A DNA stretch of 64,000 nucleotides from positions 124,001-188,000 of the forward strand of contig SCRE01000008.1 in NCBI GenBank assembly GCA_004297935.1, read 5' to 3'. Below the pieces are notes generated by a model that was not told where the DNA came from, made no database searches, and saw nothing but the letters and a program-made list of their open reading frames with translations. The stretch comes from Microbacteriaceae bacterium (lineage in GTDB: Bacteria; Actinomycetota; Actinomycetes; Actinomycetales; Microbacteriaceae). A program made the translations under genes and the position numbers. Shown piece by piece: positions 8,246-16,760 of the stretch (within the stretch, counting starts at the first letter, position 1; the number at the start of each line of letters is the position of its first letter).

Positions 8246-9511
8246 TCAGGCGTTCTCGAGCGCGTAACCCTCCTCGCCGTGCACGAATGTGTCGACGCCG
8301 GCGAGTTCGTCTTCGTTCCTGATGCGGAAGCCGATCGTCTTCTGGATGACCGTCCCGATGATCCACGCCATCCCGAAGGAGAAGATCCCGACGCCGAACG
8401 CTGCCAGGGCCTGGACTCCCAACTGTTGCAGGCTGCCACCATAGAGCAGACTCGTGTAGACACCGTTCACCTTCGTCATCCCGAAGACGCCGATGTACAG
8501 TGTTCCGATCATGCCGCCGACCAGGTGGATGCCGACCACATCGAGCGAGTCATCGAAACCGAGCTTGAACTTCAGGTCGATCGCGATCGCGCAGACCGCG
8601 CCGACCAGCAGGCCGAGCACGATGGCCCAGAACGGCGTCAGGATGTTACACGCCGGAGTGATGGCGACCAGCCCCGCCACGGCACCGGATGCGGCGCCGA
8701 TCGAGGTCGGTTTGCCGTCTTTGATCCGTTCCACGATCAGCCAGCCGAGTGTTGCCGCGGCAGGTGCTGCCAGCGTGTTGATCCATGCCAGGGCCGCAAT
8801 CCCGTCCACAGCGCCCTCTGAGCCCGCGTTGAAGCCGAACCAACCGAACCACAGGAGTGCGGCTCCCAGGAGGGTCAGAGGCACGTTGTGGGGCTTCACC
8901 ATGCCCTTCTGAAAGCCGACCCGCTTGCCGAGCACCAGCGCAAGCGCAAGCCCTGCAGCACCGGCGTTGATGTGCACCGCGGTGCCGCCTGCGAAGTCGT
9001 TGACATGCAGCAGCGCCGGAGCCCAGCCATCCGCAAGGTTGAACACCCAATAGGCGACCGGGAAGTAGACGATGGTGACCCACACCCCGGCGAAGATCAG
9101 CCAGGCGCCGAACTTCGCCCGGTCTGCGATCGCGCCGGAGATCAACGCAACGGTGATGATCGCGAAGGTGGCCTGGAAGCCGGCGAAGGCCAGCGCGCTC
9201 AGGTCCGGGCCGTTCTTTCCGTCCACGAGCGATTGCAGTCCGAGGCTCGGGATCGGGTTGCCGAGCCAGTGCGGAATCAACGGACTGCCGAACGACATGC
9301 CATAGCCGTAGAGCACCCACAGCACTCCGACCACGGCCATCGCACCGAAGCTCATCATCATCATGCTGATGACGCTCTTGGCTTTGACCATGCCGCCATA
9401 GAAGAAGGCGACACCGGGCGTCATCAGCAGAACCAGGGCTGCGGCGACCAGGAGCCAGAGCGAGTCGACACTGGACTTCGCGTCGTAGGCGGCAGCGGCG
9501 TGTATCAGCAT
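8246..9511 (-). CDS. amtB: Ammonium transporter
   Basis: 421-aa Amt/Mep/Rh family channel with about eleven transmembrane segments. Family marks include MTPGVAFFYGGMV near the N-terminus, the pore histidine in GGTAVHINAGAAG and the second in VVGIHLVGGMIGT, and an N-terminal hydrophobic stretch. It conducts ammonium/ammonia across the membrane. The start ATG has GAGGAG about 9 nt upstream. The usual partner gene glnK is not next to it: downstream is the island boundary, so a former neighbour may have been displaced. A GlnR-type operator lies about 120-170 bp upstream, suggesting induction under nitrogen limitation. Confidence 0.96.
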   Translation of the reverse strand: MLIHAAAAYDAKSSVDSLWLLVAAALVLLMTPGVAFFYGGMVKAKSVISMMMMSFGAMAVVGVLWVLYGYGMSFGSPLIPHWLGNPIPSLGLQSLVDGKNGPDLSALAFAGFQATFAIITVALISGAIADRAKFGAWLIFAGVWVTIVYFPVAYWVFNLADGWAPALLHVNDFAGGTAVHINAGAAGLALALVLGKRVGFQKGMVKPHNVPLTLLGAALLWFGWFGFNAGSEGAVDGIAALAWINTLAAPAAATLGWLIVERIKDGKPTSIGAASGAVAGLVAITPACNILTPFWAIVLGLLVGAVCAIAIDLKFKLGFDDSLDVVGIHLVGGMIGTLYIGVFGMTKVNGVYTSLLYGGSLQQLGVQALAAFGVGIFSFGMAWIIGTVIQKTIGFRIRNEDELAGVDTFVHGEEGYALENA

Positions 9512-9632
9512 GGGAATGATCTCCTCGGGGTGAGTGCAGATGCGTTCCGCGACCGGCCGGATTCGGCATCCGGTGGTTCGGTGCGGTGAACGTCAGTCTC
9601 GTCCCGGCAGATTTCCGGTGCGGGGTGCGCGT

Positions 9633-9679
9633 GTTTCGCCCGTGTTACGGGCGATGGCCCCATGTAAACATCGTGTTTC
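9633..9679 (-). promoter_or_regulatory. GlnR-type operator upstream of amtB
   Basis: Read toward amtB: GAAAC-5 nt-GTTTAC, then after 15 nt GTAAC-6 nt-GAAAC. The second pair is an exact match to the actinobacterial GlnR half-box GTnAC-n6-GaAAC; the first is in a less regular arrangement. The location, 122-168 bp before the amtB start, fits activation under nitrogen limitation. Confidence 0.7.
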
Positions 9680-9713
9680 GCAGTTGCCTTGGCGAGCCAA
9701 GCCGCTCAGACCG

Positions 9714-10766
9714 TTAGTCGTGCGGCGGGAGTTCTCCCGTTGTCAACGCGATCATGCGCGAGGCGGCGCGCAGATACTTCTTGCGGTACCCGCCCTGGAG
9801 CATTTCCGCGTCGAAGACCTCGCTGAGCGGGACGCCGTTCGCGATGATCGGGATCTCGGCATCGTAGACGCGGTCGATGAACGCAACCAGGCGCAGTGCT
9901 TCCATCTGGTCATTCAGTTCCTCGACATCGCGCAACGCGATGACCTCGACCCCTTCGATCAGCTTGACGTATCTGGACGGATGCACCGTCGCCAGGTGGG
10001 CGATCAGGCCGCGGAAGTCATCGAACGTGACCGCGGTCCCCCGATCGCGCAGCAGCTCGACCGTCGTTTCCAGAGCCGACTCGTCGACGGCGACGGCCTC
10101 GCCGTCGACGTCACGCCGGCGGTAGTCGAGGCCGTCGATCTTGATCGTCTCGAAATGGGCGGACAGCGACTGAATCTCGCGAAGAAAATCGGATGCCGCG
10201 AACCGCCCCTCCCCCAACGCGTTGGGCGGTGTGTTCGATGTGGCCGCGATCCGGGTGCCTCCGGCGACGAGCTGCCCCAGCAATCGGGTCATCATCATCG
10301 TGTCGCCCGGGTCGTCCAACTCGAACTCGTCGATGCAGACCAGGCGAGACCCGCGCAGCAGTTTGCCGGCACCGGCGAAACCGAGTGCGCCCACCAGCGC
10401 CGTGTACTCGATGAACGTGCCGTAGTATTTCGGGGCGGGCGCCGCATGCCACAGCGCCGCAAGCAGGTGTGTCTTTCCGACGCCGAAGCCCCCGTCGAGG
10501 TACACACCCGGTTTGGTCACGGTGGGCTTCTTCTTGCCCCAGCCGAACAATCCGGTCGGCCGCGGCGGCGCCCAGGCGAGTGCGAAAGCCTGCAACCGCT
10601 CAACCGCCTCAGCCTGAGACGGATAGTGCCTGTCCGGTCGGTACGACTCGAAACTCGCGTGAGCGAACTGCGGCGGCGGTGTCAGGTGCGCCGCGATCTC
10701 GGCTCCGGTGATGGTCGGTGCGACGTCCACGATTCGTGTGGTGCGCTCGGTCGTTTCCGACGTCAT
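9714..10766 (-). CDS. zapE: Cell division protein ZapE / AFG1-type ATPase
   Basis: 350-aa P-loop ATPase. Walker A is GGFGVGKTHLL near residue 97, Walker B is LVCIDEFELDD, followed by the AFG1-family sensor region IAATSNTPP and the C-terminal FRGLIAHLATVHPSRYVKL block. In E. coli, ZapE acts on the division ring; mitochondrial relatives act in quality control. Which role applies here is unknown. The chosen start is the ATG of MTSETTERT. The frame extends another 165 codons upstream across the intergenic region and into the rhodanese gene, which is a shadow. Confidence 0.9.
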   Translation of the reverse strand: MTSETTERTTRIVDVAPTITGAEIAAHLTPPPQFAHASFESYRPDRHYPSQAEAVERLQAFALAWAPPRPTGLFGWGKKKPTVTKPGVYLDGGFGVGKTHLLAALWHAAPAPKYYGTFIEYTALVGALGFAGAGKLLRGSRLVCIDEFELDDPGDTMMMTRLLGQLVAGGTRIAATSNTPPNALGEGRFAASDFLREIQSLSAHFETIKIDGLDYRRRDVDGEAVAVDESALETTVELLRDRGTAVTFDDFRGLIAHLATVHPSRYVKLIEGVEVIALRDVEELNDQMEALRLVAFIDRVYDAEIPIIANGVPLSEVFDAEMLQGGYRKKYLRAASRMIALTTGELPPHD

Positions 10767-10913
10767 CAAGCTCCCTTTGTGTCGAAGTCTTACAAGCCCC
10801 GAGCGCGAAGCGTAGCGTTGAAAGTAAGTTCGCTGTGGGATCTGACCTAACAAGCCTAACCCCGTTCCCGCACCCGATTTCGTACGCCCGCCGGGCGTCA
10901 ACTGGAGGTAATG

Positions 10914-11813
<900 letters not shown>

Positions 11814-11822
11814 TCGACAGCA

Positions 11823-11860
11823 GCACCGGCCGGCAGCCTGCTTCAGGTGCCGACCGGTGC
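11823..11860 (+). other. Hairpin between the sulfurtransferase gene and sufE
   Basis: Stem GCACCGG/CCGGTGC with an inner GGCA/TGCC stem, in the 70-bp gap. There is no T-run after it, so it may be an mRNA processing or stability element rather than a terminator. Confidence 0.4.
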
Positions 11861-11883
11861 CGCTGCCGGCGGCGGGTGAGACA

Positions 11884-12333
11884 ATGGATGAGATGGACAC
11901 AACAGAACTTCCTGAGACCCTGCGCGAGATCTCGGAAGAATTTCACGCCCTGGAGTTGCGGGAGCGGCTTCAACTGCTGTTGGAGTTTTCGAATGAGCTC
12001 CCCGAGCTGCCCGAGCGTTATCGCGACCATCCCGACCTGTTCGAGCGCGTCGAGGAATGTCAGTCGCCCGTGTTCATTTTCGTCGAGGTCGACGAGCAGG
12101 ATCTCGTGCACCTGTTCGCCACGGCACCCCGAGAGTCGCCCACGACGCGTGGTTTCGCCTCGATTCTCACCCAGGGACTCGCCGGGCTGACCGTGGACGA
12201 GGTCCTTGCGGTCCCCGATGGCTTCCCACAGGATCTCGGATTGACCGAGGCCGTTTCGCCACTCCGGATCCGCGGGATGACCGCCCTGTTGAGCCGCACG
12301 AAGCAGCAGATCCGGCGCAAGGCCGCCGCCTAA
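11884..12333 (+). CDS. sufE: SufE family sulfur-acceptor protein
   Basis: 149-aa SufE-like protein with the reactive cysteine in RVEECQSPVFIFVEV and the conserved C-terminal segment SPLRIRGMTALLSRTK. SufE relays persulfide sulfur, usually from cysteine desulfurase SufS to the Fe-S cluster scaffold. Here the partner gene is the rhodanese upstream, an arrangement also seen in mycobacteria (sseA followed by a SufE-like gene). I take the start as ATGGATGAGATGG at 11884; an ATG three codons on is possible. The stop overlaps the convergent hydrolase stop by 4 bp. Confidence 0.9.
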   Translation: MDEMDTTELPETLREISEEFHALELRERLQLLLEFSNELPELPERYRDHPDLFERVEECQSPVFIFVEVDEQDLVHLFATAPRESPTTRGFASILTQGLAGLTVDEVLAVPDGFPQDLGLTEAVSPLRIRGMTALLSRTKQQIRRKAAA

Positions 12334-13583
12334 GCCTGTTCGGACGGCGACGCAGCGGACGGGGACGCGGCGGCATCCGATTTCGCAGCGGGTCGCCGCG
12401 CCAGTCGGCTCAGCCATCCGTCGATCGCGTCGTTCCAGCGGTCCGCGTCGTGATTCCACAGTTTCGCGTGCCGGGCGACGGAGAACGGCACGAAAGTCAC
12501 GATGTCCGGCCGTTGCGCCGCAAGAGCCCGCGATGCGGTCGACGGCACGAAGTCGTCATCGTCGCTGTGCATCAGCAGGATCGGCACGCTCAGTGCCGCA
12601 GACCGCACCGTGAAGTCCATCGCGCCGAGATCGATCGGTTGCTGAAGGCCGGTCATCGGCCGCCCCCAAGGCGCCGACAGGGACGCGAGAGCCGCACGGG
12701 TGATCGGTCCCGGCAGGCGCAATTGCGCAGCCTGATGCTCGAGCGTGTCGACCCAATCGACCACCGGCGAGTCCAGCACGACGCCGCGCACCGTGTCAGC
12801 GTGCCTGGAACGGGTCAGCGTCTGGAGCACGATCGCCCCGCCCATCGACCATCCGACCAGCACGATATCCGTCGCCCCGTGAGCGCGTGCGTAGCCAAGC
12901 GCCGCATCGACATCATGCCATTCCGTGGAACCGAGGCCGTAACGGCCGTCCGCGCTGTTCGGGGCGTCGCCGTCGTTGCGGTAGGAGACCACGAGGCTGG
13001 TGTAGCCGCGCGACCGGAACGTCGGAATGGCCCGTAACGCCTCCTGACGACGGGTCCCCCGGCCGTGTACGTGGATCGCCCACCGGCGCGTGCCGCGCTC
13101 GGCCGGGAAGAGCCAGGCGGGTGCACTGCCCCCTGACGTGGGGACCGCGACGCTGGACACCGGATAACCCAGCTCCTCCGGCCGTAGGTACCACCAGCCG
13201 CTGATACGCCCGCGGCGGGCATTGCGCAGCGAGCCGAACGTCACCGCGTCGACCCGCCGCATCACAGTGGTATCGCTGACGGCAAGGATCCGGCCCAGTC
13301 TGAGATGGGCGCGGTCGCCGGAGACCCACAGGCTGTAGCGCCCGTCCACGACGGTATCCGGCGTCTTGCCGAGTGTGACGGTGCTCCGATCTGGCGAGAC
13401 CGCTTTGATCACGACGTCGTCGTGAGCCGACTGCACCGGGGTGACGACGACGCGGGCCATCCGCGCGGTCGCTGCCGCGGCGAAGCCCGCGGTCAGGACC
13501 GTTGCGAGGGCCGCGACCCCCGCAACGGCTCCGACGACACTCATGGTCGAGGAGCCGTCTACCCGCCGCGAGCGTCTCACCAT
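12330..13583 (-). CDS. Membrane-anchored alpha/beta hydrolase
   Basis: 417-aa protein with an N-terminal signal anchor (about residues 14-41, SVVGAVAGVAALATVLTAGFAAA) after a basic MVRRSRR start, so the catalytic part is likely outside the membrane. The hydrolase fold has IHVHGRGTRRQE (oxyanion region), the nucleophile elbow VGWSMGGAI (Ser near residue 243), the acid in LLMHSDDDDFVP and a histidine in SVARHAKLWN. The C-terminus is an Ala/Ser/Pro-rich tail. Substrate is unknown; the architecture resembles secreted acyl-peptidase or esterase-like proteins. Confidence 0.87.
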   Translation of the reverse strand: MVRRSRRVDGSSTMSVVGAVAGVAALATVLTAGFAAAATARMARVVVTPVQSAHDDVVIKAVSPDRSTVTLGKTPDTVVDGRYSLWVSGDRAHLRLGRILAVSDTTVMRRVDAVTFGSLRNARRGRISGWWYLRPEELGYPVSSVAVPTSGGSAPAWLFPAERGTRRWAIHVHGRGTRRQEALRAIPTFRSRGYTSLVVSYRNDGDAPNSADGRYGLGSTEWHDVDAALGYARAHGATDIVLVGWSMGGAIVLQTLTRSRHADTVRGVVLDSPVVDWVDTLEHQAAQLRLPGPITRAALASLSAPWGRPMTGLQQPIDLGAMDFTVRSAALSVPILLMHSDDDDFVPSTASRALAAQRPDIVTFVPFSVARHAKLWNHDADRWNDAIDGWLSRLARRPAAKSDAAASPSAASPSEQA

Positions 13584-13692
13584 TGCGGATGCCCCTCCCG
13601 CCTTCCTGCTACCGCACCGGCCGTACCGGCCGTGCCGAGCGACCGTTGCACCCTTGACGGCGTGCCTTCGCAGCTCGACCGCACGGAAACTC

Positions 13693-13698
13693 TAGTCT
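13693..13698 (+). promoter_or_regulatory. -10 element for the DUF3000 gene
   Basis: TAGTCT, 6 nt, then GTG. Leaderless geometry with no ribosome binding site. Confidence 0.5.
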
Positions 13699-13704
13699 GC
13701 GTAC

Positions 13705-14301
13705 GTGTCAACTACCCCCCCGGACCCGCATCTTCCCGCGGAGTTCGCCGCGGCGCTGGACTCTGTCAAGCGTGCAAAGGTTCGCCCGGAACTGGTCGTG
13801 AACGAGATTCCGGCGCCGGACCGACTTGCCCCGTATTCGGTTGCGCTGGCCGCCGATGTGACTCCCGTGCGCCACGGTGCGGACTCCGAACTCGGCACCG
13901 GCAGGTTCGTTCTGTTGTATGACGCCGAAGAGCCGGAGGCCTGGGGCGGCCCGTTCAGGGTGGTGTGTTTCGCACAAGCACCCCTCGAGATGGAGATCGG
14001 CCTCGATCCGTTCCTGGCCGACGTCGCCTGGTCGTGGCTTGTCGACGCGCTCGATGCCCGTGGTGCTGAATACACGGCTGCATCCGGCACCGCGACCAAG
14101 ATCATTTCGACCGGATTCGGCGAGCTCGCGCGCCAGGGTGATGGCGCTCAGATCGAGTTGCGCGCATCCTGGAGCCCGACACAGACAGACGTCTCAGCGC
14201 ACGTCGAGGGTTGGGGCGAATTGCTCTGCATGCTCGCGGGCCTCCCGCCGACGCCGGACGGTGTCAGTCTGCTGTCCCAGCGACGGGCCGCACGTGGCTG
14301 A
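13705..14301 (+). CDS. DUF3000 family protein
   Basis: 198-aa actinobacterial protein of unknown function. Its recognisable core is the N-terminal VKRAKVRPELVVNEIPAPDRLAPYSVALAADV, followed by GRFVLLYDAEEPEAWGGPFRVVCFA and a DPFLADVAWSWLVDAL helix. No catalytic residues stand out. It is directly upstream of ribonuclease D and overlaps it by 8 bp, an arrangement conserved in actinobacteria, which suggests a linked role in RNA metabolism (inference). Confidence 0.88.
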   Translation: MSTTPPDPHLPAEFAAALDSVKRAKVRPELVVNEIPAPDRLAPYSVALAADVTPVRHGADSELGTGRFVLLYDAEEPEAWGGPFRVVCFAQAPLEMEIGLDPFLADVAWSWLVDALDARGAEYTAASGTATKIISTGFGELARQGDGAQIELRASWSPTQTDVSAHVEGWGELLCMLAGLPPTPDGVSLLSQRRAARG

Positions 14302-15490
14302 TCATCATGTGATCGACACTCGCGATGAATACAAGCGCGCCATCGCCGAGCTGGCGGGCGGCGATGGCCCCGTCGCCGTTGATGCGGAGCGCGCATCCGG
14401 TTATCGGTATTCGCAACGCGCCTATCTGATCCAGATGTTCCGTCGAGGTTCCGGCACGTACCTGTTCGATCCGCCGGCGATCGGGCGGTTCGATGAGCTG
14501 GAGTCGGCGATCGGCGACGTCGAATGGATCCTGCATGCGGCGAGTCAAGATCTCCACTGCCTGCGCGAGGTCGGATTGAATCCGCGTGCGCTGTTCGATA
14601 CGGAGTTGGCCGCCCGGTTGCTCGGGATGCCGCGTGTCGGGCTCGGAACCGTGGTCGAAGAGCTCCTCGGGATCCACCTGGCCAAAGAGCACTCCGCCGC
14701 GGACTGGTCGACGCGGCCTCTTCCCGAGCCATGGCTCGTCTATGCAGCGTTGGACGTCGAACTGTTGGTGGACTTGCGCGACGCGATCGCTGCGCTGCTC
14801 GACGAGGCAGGCAAGACCGAGATCGCCGAGCAGGAGTTCCGAGCAGAGCTCGAAAGCAAAGACAAGCCGCCACGGTCCGAGCCGTGGCGCAGGCTGTCCG
14901 GTATCCACTCGATCAAGGGGCTGCGCAACCTGGCCGTCGCCCGCGAATTGTGGCTCACCCGCGACGAGTTCGCCCGGGAGATCGACACGGCGCCTGGCCG
15001 CCTGGTGCCGGATGCCTCGCTCACCGCGGCGGCCAAGACATTGCCGGCCAGCAAACGCGAGCTCGGTCAGCTGCGCGAATTCTCCGGCCGCGCGAGTCGC
15101 AGCGAGATCGACCGCTGGTGGTCTGCCATCGAACGCGGCCGCTCGACGAACGATCTGCCCACGCTGCGCAGCCACAGCGACGCCCTCCCGCCCGCCCGGT
15201 CCTGGCCTGAGCGCAATCCTGAGGCGGATGCGCGGCTGAGGCGCGCACGTGAGGCGATCGGTGTCGTGTCGCAACAACGGGCCATACCGGTGGAGAACCT
15301 TCTGACTCCGGAGAGCCTGCGGCGCATCGCCTGGGCACCACCGACCCCGATCGACGAGCAGACGATCGGCCAGGCGCTCACAGATCACGGTGCGCGACCG
15401 TGGCAGATCGAGGCGACATCGGCCATCATTGCCGCGGCGTTTGTCGAGGCCGGCCAAAGCGCGGACGACCCGGCCGGCGACGCTTCGTAG
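14294..15490 (+). CDS. rnd: Ribonuclease D-like 3'-5' exoribonuclease
   Basis: 398-aa protein with a DEDD exonuclease domain: VAVDAERASGYRYSQ (Exo I, Asp and Glu), ILHAASQDLHCL (Exo II Asp) and the Exo III block WLVYAALDVELL (Tyr, Asp). An HRDC-type domain lies in the middle (SIKGLRNLAVARELWLTRDEFAREID) with a second in the C-terminal third. It trims 3' ends of structured RNA such as tRNA precursors. The start is a GTG overlapping the DUF3000 stop; a second GTG five codons later is possible. Confidence 0.9.
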   Translation: MADHHVIDTRDEYKRAIAELAGGDGPVAVDAERASGYRYSQRAYLIQMFRRGSGTYLFDPPAIGRFDELESAIGDVEWILHAASQDLHCLREVGLNPRALFDTELAARLLGMPRVGLGTVVEELLGIHLAKEHSAADWSTRPLPEPWLVYAALDVELLVDLRDAIAALLDEAGKTEIAEQEFRAELESKDKPPRSEPWRRLSGIHSIKGLRNLAVARELWLTRDEFAREIDTAPGRLVPDASLTAAAKTLPASKRELGQLREFSGRASRSEIDRWWSAIERGRSTNDLPTLRSHSDALPPARSWPERNPEADARLRRAREAIGVVSQQRAIPVENLLTPESLRRIAWAPPTPIDEQTIGQALTDHGARPWQIEATSAIIAAAFVEAGQSADDPAGDAS

Positions 15491-15560
15491 AATCGCGCAA
15501 ACGATTCTCGTCCGTCAGGACGCCGCCCTAGGATCAAGTCAGATCCGATTGGGAGGCACA

Positions 15561-16757
15561 GTGGCCGAAATAGCTGATGTTCTGTTCGTCGACGGAGTCC
15601 GTACTCCGTTCGGACGGGCTGGCGAGAAGGGCATGTATTGGAACACGCGCGCAGATGATCTGGCGGTGAAGGCCGTGATCGGACTGCTCGAGCGGAACCC
15701 GAGCGTGCCGAAGGATCGCATCGACGATGTGGCGATCGCCGCCACGACTCAGCAGGGCGACCAGGGTCTGACGCTGGGACGCACCGTGGCGTTGCTGTCC
15801 GGTTTGCCGAAATCGGTCCCCGGCTTCGCGATCGACCGGATGTGCGCGGGTGCCATGACGTCCGTGACGACCCTCGGCTCCGGCATCGGATTCGGCGCTT
15901 ACGACCTCGTCCTGGCCGGCGGCGTCGAGCACATGGGGCGGCATCCGATGGGTTTCGGTGCCGACCCGAACCCACGTTTCCTGTCCGAGCGACTGGTTGG
16001 CGAAGACGCATTGAACATGGGCAAGACGGCGGAGCGCATTCACGACCGCTTCCCACACCTGACCAAGGAACGGGCCGACCGCTTCGGCATGCGCAGCCAG
16101 CAGAAGGTTGCGGCAGCATATGCCGCGGGCAAGATCCAGCCCGATCTGATCCCTGTCGCGCTGCGCAGCGAGGCAGGCTGGGGCCTGGCCACCGAAGACG
16201 AGGGCATGCGCCCCGGCACGACCATGGCGGGCCTCGCCGGCCTGAAGACGCCGTTCCGGCCGCACGGCCGGGTCACGGCCGGCAATGCGTCGCCGTTGAC
16301 GGATGGCGCCACGGTCAGCCTGTTGGCGAGTGGGGATGCCGTCGCCGAGTTGGGCCTGCGCCCCAAGATGCGTCTGGTCAGCTTCGCCTTCGCCGGAGTG
16401 GATCCCGAGATCATGGGCATCGGACCGATCCCGTCCACGGAGAAGGCGTTGCGCAAGGCCGGTCTCACCATCCAGGACATCGGGCTGTTCGAGCTGAACG
16501 AGGCGTTCGCGATCCAGGTCATCTCACTGCTCGACCACTTCGGCATCGACGACGACGATCCCCGTGTCAATCTCTGGGGTGGCGCGATCGCCATCGGCCA
16601 CCCGTTGGCGGCCACCGGTGTGCGCCTGATGATCCAGCTGGCGGCGCAGTTCGCCGAGCATCCCGAGGTTCGCTACGGTCTGACGGCGATGTGCGTCGGC
16701 CTCGGCCAAGGCGGCAGTGTCATCTGGGAGAACCCGAACTGGAACGGAAGGGCGTAG
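15561..16757 (+). CDS. fadA: Acetyl-CoA C-acyltransferase (thiolase, beta subunit of fatty acid oxidation complex)
   Basis: 398-aa thiolase with the nucleophilic Cys95 in DRMCAGAMTS, the GGAIAIGHPLAATG histidine motif and the second cysteine in AMCVGLGQGG. It performs the last step of beta-oxidation, cleaving 3-ketoacyl-CoA with CoA. The start is GTG with GGGAGG 5 nt upstream. The alpha subunit gene follows after 3 bp, so the two form one operon encoding the complex. Confidence 0.95.
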   Translation: MAEIADVLFVDGVRTPFGRAGEKGMYWNTRADDLAVKAVIGLLERNPSVPKDRIDDVAIAATTQQGDQGLTLGRTVALLSGLPKSVPGFAIDRMCAGAMTSVTTLGSGIGFGAYDLVLAGGVEHMGRHPMGFGADPNPRFLSERLVGEDALNMGKTAERIHDRFPHLTKERADRFGMRSQQKVAAAYAAGKIQPDLIPVALRSEAGWGLATEDEGMRPGTTMAGLAGLKTPFRPHGRVTAGNASPLTDGATVSLLASGDAVAELGLRPKMRLVSFAFAGVDPEIMGIGPIPSTEKALRKAGLTIQDIGLFELNEAFAIQVISLLDHFGIDDDDPRVNLWGGAIAIGHPLAATGVRLMIQLAAQFAEHPEVRYGLTAMCVGLGQGGSVIWENPNWNGRA

Positions 16758-16760
16758 ACG

